Shown: positions 35,623 to 44,106 of the stretch, piece by piece
Layout: the number at the start of each line of letters is the position of its first letter
How positions within the stretch are numbered: position 1 is the first letter of the stretch
NCBI RefSeq assembly: GCF_040045035.1
Contig: NZ_JBDZDS010000002.1
Span: 1 to 64,000 of the forward strand
DNA: 64,000 nt
DNA from: Pseudaminobacter sp040045035
GTDB taxonomy: Bacteria; Pseudomonadota; Alphaproteobacteria; Rhizobiales; Rhizobiaceae
Direction of reading: 5' to 3'
Position numbers and translations under genes: made by a program
The notes under the pieces: model-generated
The model's input: only the letters and a program-made list of their open reading frames with translations
Databases searched by the model: none
What the model was told of the DNA's origin: nothing

Positions 35623-36369
35623 TCAGCCGAGCCGGCCGAGAACCGGGAACGTCTCCAACAGCCAGTAGGAAGCGTTCTGGACGCCGCCGGTCAGGAAAAG
35701 CACGCCCGCGACCACAAGCAGCGCGCCGATGACTTTCTCGACCCGCCCCAGATGGACGCGGAAGCGGCCGAGGAAGCGCATGAATGCGCCTGAAAACAAC
35801 GCTGCCAGTAGGAATGGGATGCCGAGGCCGAGCGAATAGGCGGCCAGCAGCAGTGCTCCCTCGCCCATGGTTTCGCGGCCACCAGCAAGCGTGAGGATCG
35901 GACCCAGCACTGGCCCGATGCAAGGCGTCCAGCCGAAAGCGAAGGCCAGACCCATAATATAGGCCGCGACGACGCTCGCCGGCTTCCCTTCCGCCTGGAA
36001 ACGCGCTTCGCGCGACAGCAGCGGGATCTTAAGCACGCCAAGGAAGTTGAGCCCCATGAGGATGATCACGACACCGGCTGCCATGGCCAGCGGTTCCTGC
36101 CAGACCCGCAGCAGGCGACCTATGGTCGAAGCGCCGGCGCCAAGCGCCACGAAGACGGTGGAGAAGCCAAGAACGAAGGCCAGCGAGGTCAGCAGCAGCA
36201 CTCCGCGCGTGCCTGTGCTGGCGGCTCGGCCGGTATCTGAACGAAAGTCCTCTACTGTGACGCCAGCCATGTAGCAGAGATAAGGTGGCACCAGAGGCAG
36301 GACGCATGGCGACAGGAACGACAGTGCCCCTGCCCCGACCGCACTGAGATACCCAACGTCCAACGCCAT
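35623..36369 (-). CDS. ccdA: CcdA-type cytochrome c biogenesis thiol transporter
   Basis: A 248-residue, six-helix inner membrane protein that passes electrons from cytoplasmic thioredoxin to the periplasm, for heme attachment to cytochrome c and related thiol chemistry. The two key cysteines are in FLSPCVLPLVPPYLCYMAG and in AFGWTPCIGPVLGPIL, each followed by the conserved proline. It stands alone; the partner thioredoxin CcmG/CcsX and cytochrome c genes are not in the window. The 165 bases to glmU on its left hold no gene. Confidence 0.92.
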   Translation of the reverse strand: MALDVGYLSAVGAGALSFLSPCVLPLVPPYLCYMAGVTVEDFRSDTGRAASTGTRGVLLLTSLAFVLGFSTVFVALGAGASTIGRLLRVWQEPLAMAAGVVIILMGLNFLGVLKIPLLSREARFQAEGKPASVVAAYIMGLAFAFGWTPCIGPVLGPILTLAGGRETMGEGALLLAAYSLGLGIPFLLAALFSGAFMRFLGRFRVHLGRVEKVIGALLVVAGVLFLTGGVQNASYWLLETFPVLGRLG

Positions 36370-36811
36370 GCCTGCTCGCCCCGCTTCGGTTCGCGCAGCT
36401 TATAGCTAAGCGGCGGCGGCGGCACCAATCACGACTGCGTGGCAGAACGTCGCCGGGCCGGCAAAGGGCCAGGTGCGCCCGGCGAGAATCGCTACCGATG
36501 CCATCCGATCGCTGCCGAAGTGGTTCCGGTCACTGTCGATCGACTAGGTCAGGCCCCTCTAATTTAACGGTTTTTCGGCTCCCCACAGGCGCCGTTGAAC
36601 ATCTCCCGGAAAACATTGTTTTTCCGGTTGACCCGTCGAAGCACTCTCCCTATGTTCCGCCGCAATTTCGGGGTGCCCAGCGCAACACCCGAAAGCACCC
36701 GCCCAGGCTTCGGCCTACGCTCCCGAAACGGATGCTTCAGACCTCGTCTGCATTTCCGGTGCGCGGATTTCAGGGTATTTTGTCCTCGGCGGACGACGGG
36801 TGGTTTGTGAA
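36370..36811. other. Intergenic region and leader of tRNA-Lys
   Basis: No gene is supported here. It contains a strong promoter-like pair (36628-36656) and then about 150 bases of transcribed leader before the tRNA. The leader has no recognisable RNA family. Confidence 0.45.
36628..36656 (+). promoter_or_regulatory. Likely promoter of tRNA-Lys
   Basis: TTGACC (36628-36633), a 17-base spacer and TATGTT (36651-36656) followed by CCGCC. This matches the strong stable-RNA promoters of Rhizobiales. Transcription would start near 36663. Confidence 0.55.
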
Positions 36812-36887
36812 GGGCTGGTAGCTCAGATGGTAGAGCACGGAACTTTTAATTCTGGGGTCATGGGTTCGAGTCCCATCCAGCCCACCA
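36812..36887 (+). tRNA. tRNA-Lys (anticodon TTT)
   Basis: A 76-base cloverleaf from GGGCTGGTAGCTCAG to CCAGCCC-A-CCA, with CCA encoded. The anticodon arm CGGAA-CTTTTAA-TTCTG gives anticodon TTT. The stem includes one G-T pair. The T arm is ATGGGTTCGAGTCCCAT. Confidence 0.95.
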
Positions 36888-37150
36888 ACACAAACACTGT
36901 CTGCTGATATATCGCTTTTCTGCCTGATCCCGTCTCTGGAAGTCCGCCTTAGCGATTTCCGAGTACCCGAAACCCTGTGGCTCGCGGACCAAACGCTGAC
37001 CACTTTCGGATGAGCGCGTACCGCTCTCCTTTCTTCCGCAACCTGGCTGTTACCGGGCTTCGACCCGTCGGATTTTGCTGGAACCAACGCTTGGAGTAGA
37101 GCGTTCATGCAAACGAGGGATGCTGCATACCCAAAGAGTAGGAGATTATC

Positions 37151-37906
37151 ATGAACAATCTTCTTTCGGGCCTGTGCGCCTCAGCACTTGCGCTATCGTT
37201 TGCACTTGCACCCACGATGCCGGCCAGCGCCGGAGAAATCAACATTCCCAAGCCAGCGACTGCGCAACCCGAATCTAAGGCAATACAGGCCGCCTACTAT
37301 GTGCGACGCGGCGTACATCGCGGAGTAGCGGTGCATCGCGGCGCTGTCGTGCGTCGAGGCGTGTACGGAGTGCGTGCAGTTCGGCCAGCTTACTGGCACG
37401 GCTACCGCGGTTTTGGCTACTACCGGCCGGGATTCCGCCAATATCACGGCTTGTGGTATCCTAGGGCCGCATTCGGGGTCGGCGGCTGGCATGGAATCCG
37501 CCCCGTCTACCGGGGTGGCTGGTATGGAATCCGTGGGGTTCGCCCTGCCTGGCGCGGCTGGTACGGAATCCGTGCGGTTCGCCCCTGGGGCGGCTGGTAC
37601 GGAATCCGCGCGGTTCGTCCCGGATGGCGTACTGGCTGGTACGGATTCGGCGCAGCTCGCCCCGCATGGGGTACTGGCTGGTACGGATTCGGTGCAGCTC
37701 GCCCGGCCTGGGGTAGTGGCTGGTTCGGATTCGGCGCAGCCCGCCCTTGGGGTGGCTGGTATGGAATAGGTGCGGTTCAGCCAGCCCCTAGCGCTGCGTG
37801 GGTCCCGGGCAGCGGTTATGTCGCGGGCGGCACGTATGGCATTAACGCACCCGTAGCGACGGCACCTAGCTGCAGCTGCGGCAACGGCTGGGGCTGGGGC
37901 TGGTAA
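37151..37906 (+). CDS. Secreted Gly/Trp/Tyr-rich tandem repeat protein
   Basis: A 251-residue protein I cannot place in a family. It has a clear signal peptide (MNNLLSGLCASALALSFALA, cleavage near PASAG-E). The middle starts with short Arg/Val/His/Gly repeats (RRGVHRGVAVHRGAVVRRG), then about eight units of 11-14 residues on the pattern GWYGI(R)AVRPxW, drifting to GWYGFGAARPAWG, then a short tail ending SCSCGNGWGWGW. It is basic and very rich in aromatic residues, as in surface, fibre or globule-coat proteins. RBS GGAG lies at 37141-37144. A rho-independent terminator follows. It is flanked by tRNA-Lys and glpK, with no operon partner. Confidence 0.8.
   Translation: MNNLLSGLCASALALSFALAPTMPASAGEINIPKPATAQPESKAIQAAYYVRRGVHRGVAVHRGAVVRRGVYGVRAVRPAYWHGYRGFGYYRPGFRQYHGLWYPRAAFGVGGWHGIRPVYRGGWYGIRGVRPAWRGWYGIRAVRPWGGWYGIRAVRPGWRTGWYGFGAARPAWGTGWYGFGAARPAWGSGWFGFGAARPWGGWYGIGAVQPAPSAAWVPGSGYVAGGTYGINAPVATAPSCSCGNGWGWGW
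37484..37790 (+). repeat. In-frame tandem repeats, eight units of 33-42 bases
   Basis: Units begin with GGCTGG at 37484, 37517, 37556, 37592, 37634, 37676, 37718 and 37754. Spacings of 33, 39, 36, 42, 42, 42 and 36 are all multiples of three, so length changes keep the reading frame. The three 42-base units are nearly identical, which points to recent duplication. Confidence 0.85.
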
Positions 37907-37951
37907 TAAAAGCCCACGCCAGCAATACATTGCACCAAGCAGCACTGATAG

Positions 37952-37977
37952 AAACCCGCGTCGCAAGGCGCGGGTTT
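37952..37977 (+). terminator. Terminator after the repeat protein gene
   Basis: Stem AAACCCGCG / CGCGGGTTT with an 8-base loop, followed by TTT. It may also serve the convergent glpK gene, whose stop is 8 bases away. Confidence 0.85.
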
Positions 37978-37984
37978 TTTGAAC

Positions 37985-39475
37985 CTAGTTAGTGAGCGTG
38001 CGCCGCACGGCATCGCGCCAGCCTTTCAGCTTGGCCGCCCTGATGCCCTCTTCCATGACGGGTTCGAAGCGTCGGTCCAGCGACCACGAGTTGGCAAAGG
38101 CCTCCGCCTGCGGCCACGCCCCTGCCCGCGATCCGGCAAGCCATGCCGCGCCCAGCGCCGTGGTCTCCAGGATCGTCGGTCGGTCGACCGGGGCATCGAG
38201 AATGTCGGCCAGTCGCTGCATGGTCCAGTCGGATGCGACCATGCCGCCGTCGACCCGCAGCACCGTGCGACCCGAATTGCTCTTCCAGTCCTTCTTCATC
38301 GCGTCCAGCAGGTCGCGCGTCTGGAATGCCACCGATTCGAGCGCCGCGCGCGCGAACTCGGCGGGGCCTGAGTTGCGCGTCAGGCCGAAGATCGCCCCGC
38401 GCGCCTCGGCATCCCAGTGCGGTGCGCCGAGCCCGACAAAGGCCGGCACCATGTAGAGGTTCTGCGTTTCGTCGGCATGCGCGGCCAGTTCGCCGCTGTG
38501 CTCGGACTTGCCGATCACCTTGATGCCATCGCGCAGCCACTGCACGGCGGCCCCCGCCACGAAGATGGAGCCTTCAAGCGCATAGGTGGTATTGCCGTCC
38601 AGCCGGTAGGCGATTGTGCTCAGCAGCCGGTTCTTCGAGCGTACTAGGTCAGCACCCGTATTCAGGAGCGCGAAGCAGCCGGTGCCATAGGTCGATTTCA
38701 TCATGCCGGGCTCGAAGCAGGCCTGGCCGATCGTGGCCGCCTGCTGGTCGCCTGCCACGCCCATGATGGGGATTTCAGCGCCAAACAGGTCCTTGGCAGT
38801 CACGCCGAAATCGTCGGCGCAGTCCTTCACCTCCGGCAGCAGCGACACGGGGATGCGCAGAATGTCCAGGAGCTCCGGGTCCCAGGCATTGTTGCGGATG
38901 TTGTAGACCAGAGTGCGCGAGGCATTGGTCGCCTCAGTGGCGTGCACCTTGCCGCCTGTCAGTCGCCATATGAGGAAACTGTCAATGGTTCCGGCCAGAA
39001 GCTCGCCGCGCTCTGCCCGTCGGCGCGCCCCGTGCACCCGGTCCAGCAGCCAGGCAAGCTTCGTTCCGGAGAAATAGGGATCGAGCAGCAGCCCGGTTTT
39101 GCGCGAGAAAACCGGTTCAAGCCCTTGCTTCTTCAGCCTCTGGCAAAGCGCAGTCGTGCGTCGGTCTTGCCAGACGATGGCGTTGTGGATCGGTTTTCCC
39201 GTGATCCTGTCCCAGATCACCACCGTCTCGCGCTGGTTGGTGATGCCAATTGCAGCGATATCGCGCGCCTGGCATTTCGCCTGTCCCAACGCTGCCCGGC
39301 AGGTGGCCACGACGCTTTGCCAGATTTCTTCCGGATCATGCTCGACCCAGCCGGATGATGGAAAATGCTGGGAAAATTCTTGTTGGCTGAAACCGACAAT
39401 GCGCCTGTTCGCGTCGAAAACGATCGCGCGGCTTGAAGTCGTGCCCTGATCGATCGCCAGTACCAGCCCGCTCAT
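37985..39475 (-). CDS. glpK: Glycerol kinase
   Basis: GlpK phosphorylates glycerol to glycerol-3-phosphate in the cytoplasm. The 496-residue FGGY-family protein begins LAIDQGTTSSRAIVFD (phosphate-binding loop) and has GWVEHDPEEIW, NAIVWQDRRT, GVAGDQQAA and the second FGGY signature near VDGGMVASDWTMQRLADIL. ATG at 39475. It is followed on the same strand, upstream in transcription, by a DeoR-type regulator 120 bases away. Glycerol transport and dehydrogenase genes are not in the window. Confidence 0.96.
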   Translation of the reverse strand: MSGLVLAIDQGTTSSRAIVFDANRRIVGFSQQEFSQHFPSSGWVEHDPEEIWQSVVATCRAALGQAKCQARDIAAIGITNQRETVVIWDRITGKPIHNAIVWQDRRTTALCQRLKKQGLEPVFSRKTGLLLDPYFSGTKLAWLLDRVHGARRRAERGELLAGTIDSFLIWRLTGGKVHATEATNASRTLVYNIRNNAWDPELLDILRIPVSLLPEVKDCADDFGVTAKDLFGAEIPIMGVAGDQQAATIGQACFEPGMMKSTYGTGCFALLNTGADLVRSKNRLLSTIAYRLDGNTTYALEGSIFVAGAAVQWLRDGIKVIGKSEHSGELAAHADETQNLYMVPAFVGLGAPHWDAEARGAIFGLTRNSGPAEFARAALESVAFQTRDLLDAMKKDWKSNSGRTVLRVDGGMVASDWTMQRLADILDAPVDRPTILETTALGAAWLAGSRAGAWPQAEAFANSWSLDRRFEPVMEEGIRAAKLKGWRDAVRRTLTN

Positions 39476-39595
39476 CTTCGCTCCCTAATCCCGTTACCGC
39501 ATCAGCAGAGGCGCGACCTCGCCAAATCGAACCCGCATCGAATAGTTTGGCGATAAAAACGAATGTCAAACGAAATCTACTCACGCCCGGCGCGT

Positions 39596-40360
39596 TCAGC
39601 GGCCGGTTTCGATGAGCTGGACCTCGGCCTCCTGGCAGACATTGCGGATCGCTTCCACGTCGCAGCGGTCGGTAATGAAAGTATCGACCTGCGACAGATG
39701 CCCGATCCGCACCGGCGCCATGCGCTCGAACTTGGTCGCGTCGGCCACGAGGATGACATGGCGCGCATTGGCGATGATGGCCTGCGCGACCTTCACCTCG
39801 CGAAAGTCGAAATCGAGCAAGGCACCATCCACATCGATCGCCGACGCGCCGATTACGGCATAATCAACCTTGAACTGCCTGATGAAATCGACCGCGGCCT
39901 CGCCGACGATCCCGCCGTCCGCGCCGCGCACAACGCCGCCGGCGATCACAACCTCGATCTCAGGATATACACGCAGCCTGTTGGCAACATTGATGTTGTT
40001 GGTAATGACCATCAGCCCCGTATGGTCGAGCAAAGCCTTGCTGACAGCCTCCGTCGTGGTGCCGATGTTTATGAACAGCGATGCCTTGTCGGGGATCAGC
40101 CGGGCAGCGGCGCGGCCGATCGCGTCCTTCTCTTCCGCAGCGATCTTGCGGCGCGCCTCATATTCCACGTTCTCGATGCCGGAAGGCAGCAGCGCGCCGC
40201 CGTGGATGCGGCTCAGCAACCGCTGTTCGCACAGATCGTTGAGATCCTTGCGGATGGTTTGCGGCGTGACGCCAAAATGGGCGGCCAGATCGTCCACCAG
40301 AACGCGGCCGGAATCCTTGGCCATCTGGAGGATTTCTGCATGCCGGGCAGACAGGAACAC
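39596..40360 (-). CDS. DeoR-family regulator, probably GlpR-like
   Basis: A 254-residue repressor with N-terminal helix-turn-helix (residues 5-57, RHAEILQMAKDSGRVLVDDL then FGVTPQTIRKDLNDLCEQ) and a C-terminal DeoR effector domain with INIGTTTEAVSKAL (sugar-phosphate site) and VLVADATKFERMAPVRIG. Such proteins in front of glpK usually answer to glycerol-3-phosphate and repress glycerol genes; that role is inferred from the adjacent glpK. Start is a GTG at 40360. The neighbour on the other side, 58 bases away on the same strand, is a decarboxylase gene. Confidence 0.9.
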   Translation of the reverse strand: MFLSARHAEILQMAKDSGRVLVDDLAAHFGVTPQTIRKDLNDLCEQRLLSRIHGGALLPSGIENVEYEARRKIAAEEKDAIGRAAARLIPDKASLFINIGTTTEAVSKALLDHTGLMVITNNINVANRLRVYPEIEVVIAGGVVRGADGGIVGEAAVDFIRQFKVDYAVIGASAIDVDGALLDFDFREVKVAQAIIANARHVILVADATKFERMAPVRIGHLSQVDTFITDRCDVEAIRNVCQEAEVQLIETGR

Positions 40361-40418
40361 GAGACAACTCCAGCCTTCGTTTCAGTCTATTTTATTGCCA
40401 AACGAAAGAAGGCGGAAG

Positions 40419-41888
40419 TTAGGCCGGCTCGACTGTTTTCACATTCCCTTCATGCTCCAACGACGCGGCGACCTCGGCAATAACCTTGAAAGCGTCTGCC
40501 ACATCCTGCTCCTCGGCCTCGAACTGGCCGACCTGGAAACGGATGGCAAAGCGGCCGTCGACGCGTGTCTGCGTGAGATAGATGCGGCCGTCATCGTTGA
40601 TGGCGTTGACCAGTTGCTGGTTGTGCGCGTCGAGGTCGACAACGCCTTCCGGTGCATGGCGGAAGGAGAACAGCGACAGCATGGGTTCGCTCACGAGTTC
40701 GAAACCCGGTTCGGCCGCGATCCGCGTCGCCAGAGCCTCTGCCCATGCGACGTGGTTGCGGATCATGGTGCGCAGGCCTTCAAGGCCATGTGCGCGCAGC
40801 AGGAACCACAGCTTCAGCGCCCGGAAGCGGCGGCCAAGCGGCACCGACCATTCCGAATAGTTGATGATGCCGTCCTTGCCATGGGTCTTCAGATATTCCG
40901 GCTTGATCGCCAGCGTGCGGACAAGGGAATCGGGATCGCGAATGAACTGCACCGAGCAGTCGAACTGCGCACCGAGCCATTTGTGCGGGTTGAAGACGAT
41001 CGAATCTGCCCCTTCGATGCCAGCCCAGAAGTGCCGGAATTCCGGGCAGATCATTGCGGAGCCGGCCCAGGCAGCGTCGACATGCAGATAGAGTCCGTAT
41101 TTTTGCGCGATCGCGGCTACGGCGGCGATGTCGTCGGTGCCGCCGACGCTAGTGCCACCGACGCAGGCAATGATGCCCGCCGGCAGGAAGCCACGCTCCT
41201 TGTCAGCGAGGATTGCGGTCTCGAGCGCTGCCGCATCCATCGCGCGGAACCTTCCGCCAGCCGGAATGCGGACGAGATTGTCCTCGCCGATGCCGGCAAC
41301 CCAGATGGCCCGGTCGATCGAGGTGTGGACCTGATCCGACGAATAGATGCGCAGCCGGCTCTGGCCGGACAGGCCCTCCTTGTTGCCCTGCCATTCCAAG
41401 GCGCGCTCGCGCATGGTCAGCACAGCCGCGAGCGTGGCGGAGGAAGCGCTGTCCTGGATCACGCCGGAAAACCCCTCCGGCAGGCCCAGCGCCTGGCGCA
41501 GCCAGTCAATGACGCGGGTTTCGAGTTCGGTCGCCGCCGGCGACGTCTGCCAGAGCATGCATTGCGCGGCCATGACCGTGACCAGATATTCGGCCACGAC
41601 CGACACCGGCGCCGCATTGGCCGGGAAGTAGGCGAAGAAGCGCGGATGCTGCCAATGCGTCATGCCCGGCAGGATTTTTTGCTCGAAATCGGCAAAAATC
41701 TGCTCCATCGGCTCGGCGACTTCGGGAGGGATATCGGCGATCTGCATGGCAATCTCGCCTGGCTGCGTTTGCGCGCGCACGGGTCGTTCACGCAACGTCT
41801 CGCGGTAGTCCGCACCCCAGTCGGCCGCCTTGCGCGACCAGTGCCGAAATTCTTCGCCCTTCAACTCACCCTCCCCCGGCCAGATCAC
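40419..41888 (-). CDS. PLP-dependent aromatic amino acid-type decarboxylase
   Basis: A 489-residue group II decarboxylase. The PLP lysine is at about residue 303 in VFNPHKWLGAQFD; other family marks are THWQHPRFFAYFPANA near the N-terminus, DSASSATLAAVLTMRERALE, SDQVHTSIDRA and VDAAWAGSAMICPEFRH. This layout fits aromatic-L-amino-acid decarboxylases (tryptophan, tyrosine or DOPA as substrate) more than glutamate decarboxylases, but substrate is not settled. Start GTG at 41888 fits the conserved FRHWSRKAADW start. It lies 14 bases after tgt, so is probably carried on the queA-tgt transcript, an odd partner for it. Confidence 0.88.
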   Translation of the reverse strand: MIWPGEGELKGEEFRHWSRKAADWGADYRETLRERPVRAQTQPGEIAMQIADIPPEVAEPMEQIFADFEQKILPGMTHWQHPRFFAYFPANAAPVSVVAEYLVTVMAAQCMLWQTSPAATELETRVIDWLRQALGLPEGFSGVIQDSASSATLAAVLTMRERALEWQGNKEGLSGQSRLRIYSSDQVHTSIDRAIWVAGIGEDNLVRIPAGGRFRAMDAAALETAILADKERGFLPAGIIACVGGTSVGGTDDIAAVAAIAQKYGLYLHVDAAWAGSAMICPEFRHFWAGIEGADSIVFNPHKWLGAQFDCSVQFIRDPDSLVRTLAIKPEYLKTHGKDGIINYSEWSVPLGRRFRALKLWFLLRAHGLEGLRTMIRNHVAWAEALATRIAAEPGFELVSEPMLSLFSFRHAPEGVVDLDAHNQQLVNAINDDGRIYLTQTRVDGRFAIRFQVGQFEAEEQDVADAFKVIAEVAASLEHEGNVKTVEPA

Positions 41889-41902
41889 ATTTCAGGCCAA
41901 CT

Positions 41903-43033
41903 CTACAGAGCGGGAATATCTCCCCGCGCCCAACCTTCCGAAACTTCCGCCACATGGTCGGCAAAACGGCCTTGTTCTATTGCGTCGCGAAGGCCCTGCA
42001 TCAGGCTCTGATAGTAGGAAAGATTGTTCCAGGTCAGCAGCATGGCGCCGAGCGCTTCCTGCGAACGCACCAGATGATGCAGATAGGCCCGCGAATAGTC
42101 GCGCGCCGCCGGGCAGTCGCTTTCCTCGTCAAGCGGACGGTGATCGTCGGCATGGCGAGCGTTGCGCAGGTTGATCTTGCCGCGCCGCGTATAGGCAAGG
42201 CCGTGGCGGCCCGCACGTGTCGGCATCACGCAGTCGAACATATCAATGCCGCGCGCGACGGACTTGACGATGTCGTCCGGCGTGCCGACCCCCATCAGGT
42301 AGCGCGGCTTTTCGACCGGCAGCTCAGGGCAGGTCAGGTCGAGCATGTCGAGCATGACCACCTGCGGCTCGCCGACCGCGAGGCCACCGACGGCATAGCC
42401 TTTCAGCCCGAGGTCGGACAGTGCGCGGGCAGAGCGCACGCGCAGATGCGGTATGTCGCCGCCCTGGACAATGCCGAACATAGCCTTGCCTGGCTGATCG
42501 CCGAAGGCGGTCTTACAGCGTTCGGCCCAGCGCAGCGAAAGCTCCATCGCGCGCTCGATCTCGCGCTCCTTGGCCGGCAGCGCGGTGCATTCGTCGAGTT
42601 GCATCTGGATGTCGGAATCGAGCAGGCCCTGAATCTCGATCGAGCGTTCGGGCGACATCTCATATGGCGCGCCGTCGATGTGCGAGCGGAAGGTGACGCC
42701 CTGCTCGGTGATCTTGCGCAGCTTCGACAGCGACATGACCTGGAAGCCGCCGGAATCGGTCAGGATCGGGTGCGGCCATCGGGCGAATTCATGCAGGCCG
42801 CCTAGCTTTGCGACGCGTTCGGCGCCCGGCCTCAGCATCAGGTGGTAAGTGTTGCCGAGGATGATGTCGGCGCCAAGATCCCGCACCTGCCCCATATACA
42901 TGGTCTTGACCGTTCCACCGGTGCCGACCGGCATGAAGGCGGGCGTGCGGATCGTGCCGCGGGGCATGGTGATCTCGCCGCGCCGGGCCTTGCCGTCGGT
43001 TGCAAGGATCTTGAAGGAAAACTCTGTACTCAT
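41903..43033 (-). CDS. tgt: tRNA-guanine transglycosylase (queuosine pathway)
   Basis: Tgt swaps guanine 34 for preQ1 in tRNAs with GUN anticodons. The 376-residue TIM-barrel protein shows the catalytic and substrate motifs LTDSGGFQVMSL, FGIVQGGD, GGLAVGEP and FDCVMPTRAGRHGLAYT. Odd point: where most bacterial enzymes carry the zinc site CxCxxC before YSRAYLHHL, this one reads SDCPAARDYSRAYLHHL, so two of three zinc cysteines are missing while the histidine remains. It starts inside the queA stop (ATGA overlap), and a decarboxylase gene follows after 14 bases. Confidence 0.95.
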   Translation of the reverse strand: MSTEFSFKILATDGKARRGEITMPRGTIRTPAFMPVGTGGTVKTMYMGQVRDLGADIILGNTYHLMLRPGAERVAKLGGLHEFARWPHPILTDSGGFQVMSLSKLRKITEQGVTFRSHIDGAPYEMSPERSIEIQGLLDSDIQMQLDECTALPAKEREIERAMELSLRWAERCKTAFGDQPGKAMFGIVQGGDIPHLRVRSARALSDLGLKGYAVGGLAVGEPQVVMLDMLDLTCPELPVEKPRYLMGVGTPDDIVKSVARGIDMFDCVMPTRAGRHGLAYTRRGKINLRNARHADDHRPLDEESDCPAARDYSRAYLHHLVRSQEALGAMLLTWNNLSYYQSLMQGLRDAIEQGRFADHVAEVSEGWARGDIPAL

Positions 43034-44106
43034 TCGTCGGCCCTGAACAGCAGGCTGGCGTCGCCATAGGAATAGAAACGATAGCCGCTGGCGATAGCAT
43101 GGTCGTAGGCGGCGCGCATGGTTTCCAGCCCGCTGAATGCGGAAACCAGCATGAATAACGTCGAACGCGGCAGGTGGAAATTGGTCATCAGCACATCGAC
43201 CGCCTTGAAGCGGTAGCCGGGGGTGATGAAGATGTCGGTCGCACCGGACCAGACAGTCAACGAGCCATCGGGCTCGGCAGCGCTTTCCAGAAGGCGCAGC
43301 GAGGTGGTGCCGACCGCCACGACGCGACGGCCCTCGGCGCGCGCGGCATTGATGGCTGCTGCCGTCTCTTCCGAGACATAGCCAATCTCGGCATGCATCT
43401 TGTGGTCGGCTGTGTCGTCGGCCTTCACCGGCAAAAAGGTGCCGGCGCCGACATGCAGCGTCACGAACTGGCGCTCGATGCCACGCGCATCCAGCGCGGC
43501 GAACAGTTCGGGCGTGAAATGAAGGCCGGCGGTGGGAGCAGCAACTGCGCCCTCCTCCCGTGCGTAAACGGTTTGATAGTCCTTGCGGTCACGCTCGTCA
43601 TCAGGCCGCTTGGAGGCGATGTAGGGCGGCAGCGGAATATGGCCGACGGCGTGCAGCGCCTCGTCGAGCAGCGGACCAGACAGATCGAAGGCAAGCAGAA
43701 CCTCGCCCGCCTCGCCCTTCTCGACAACGGTGGCGTCGAGCGCGCCCAGCATGCAGGCCTCGGCGCTGTGCCCAAACTGAATGCGGTCACCCTCGGCAAC
43801 CCGCTTGCCGGGCCGCACAAAGGCCTTCCAGCGGTCGGGACGCACGCGCATGTGCAAGGTGGCGTCGACATGAGCCACGGCATCGCCACGCCGGCGAATG
43901 CCTTTCAACTGCGCGGGAATGACTTTGGTGTCGTTGAAGACGAGCACATCACCTGGTTCAAGCAGCGACGGCAGATCGCCGACACGCTTGTCCTCGAGCG
44001 GCTCGCTCGGGCGTACCAACAACAGCCGGGCAGTGTCGCGCGGCTCGGCCGGGCGAAGGGCAATACGCTCTTCCGGAAGGTCGAAATCGAAAAGGTCTAC
44101 ACGCAT
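43030..44106 (-). CDS. queA: S-adenosylmethionine:tRNA ribosyltransferase-isomerase
   Basis: QueA adds the epoxycyclopentane ring to preQ1 in tRNA, the step after Tgt. The 358-residue protein starts MRVDLFDFDLPEERIALRPA and includes VFNDTKVIPAQL, PTAGLHFTPELF, TLHVGAGTFLPV and the C-terminal FHLPRSTLFMLVSAFSG. ATG at 44106 overlaps the stop of the ydcZ-like gene by one base (TGATG) and the gene overlaps tgt by four, so the three are tightly linked. Confidence 0.97.
   Translation of the reverse strand: MRVDLFDFDLPEERIALRPAEPRDTARLLLVRPSEPLEDKRVGDLPSLLEPGDVLVFNDTKVIPAQLKGIRRRGDAVAHVDATLHMRVRPDRWKAFVRPGKRVAEGDRIQFGHSAEACMLGALDATVVEKGEAGEVLLAFDLSGPLLDEALHAVGHIPLPPYIASKRPDDERDRKDYQTVYAREEGAVAAPTAGLHFTPELFAALDARGIERQFVTLHVGAGTFLPVKADDTADHKMHAEIGYVSEETAAAINAARAEGRRVVAVGTTSLRLLESAAEPDGSLTVWSGATDIFITPGYRFKAVDVLMTNFHLPRSTLFMLVSAFSGLETMRAAYDHAIASGYRFYSYGDASLLFRADE

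Noticed and set aside
36498..36821. A 107-codon frame ahead of tRNA-Lys
   Set aside because: It runs through the promoter and into the tRNA, has no ribosome site and no recognisable sequence.
37484..37790. A CRISPR-like periodic array
   Set aside because: The units are in-frame, have no unique spacers and vary in length by multiples of three; they encode protein repeats.
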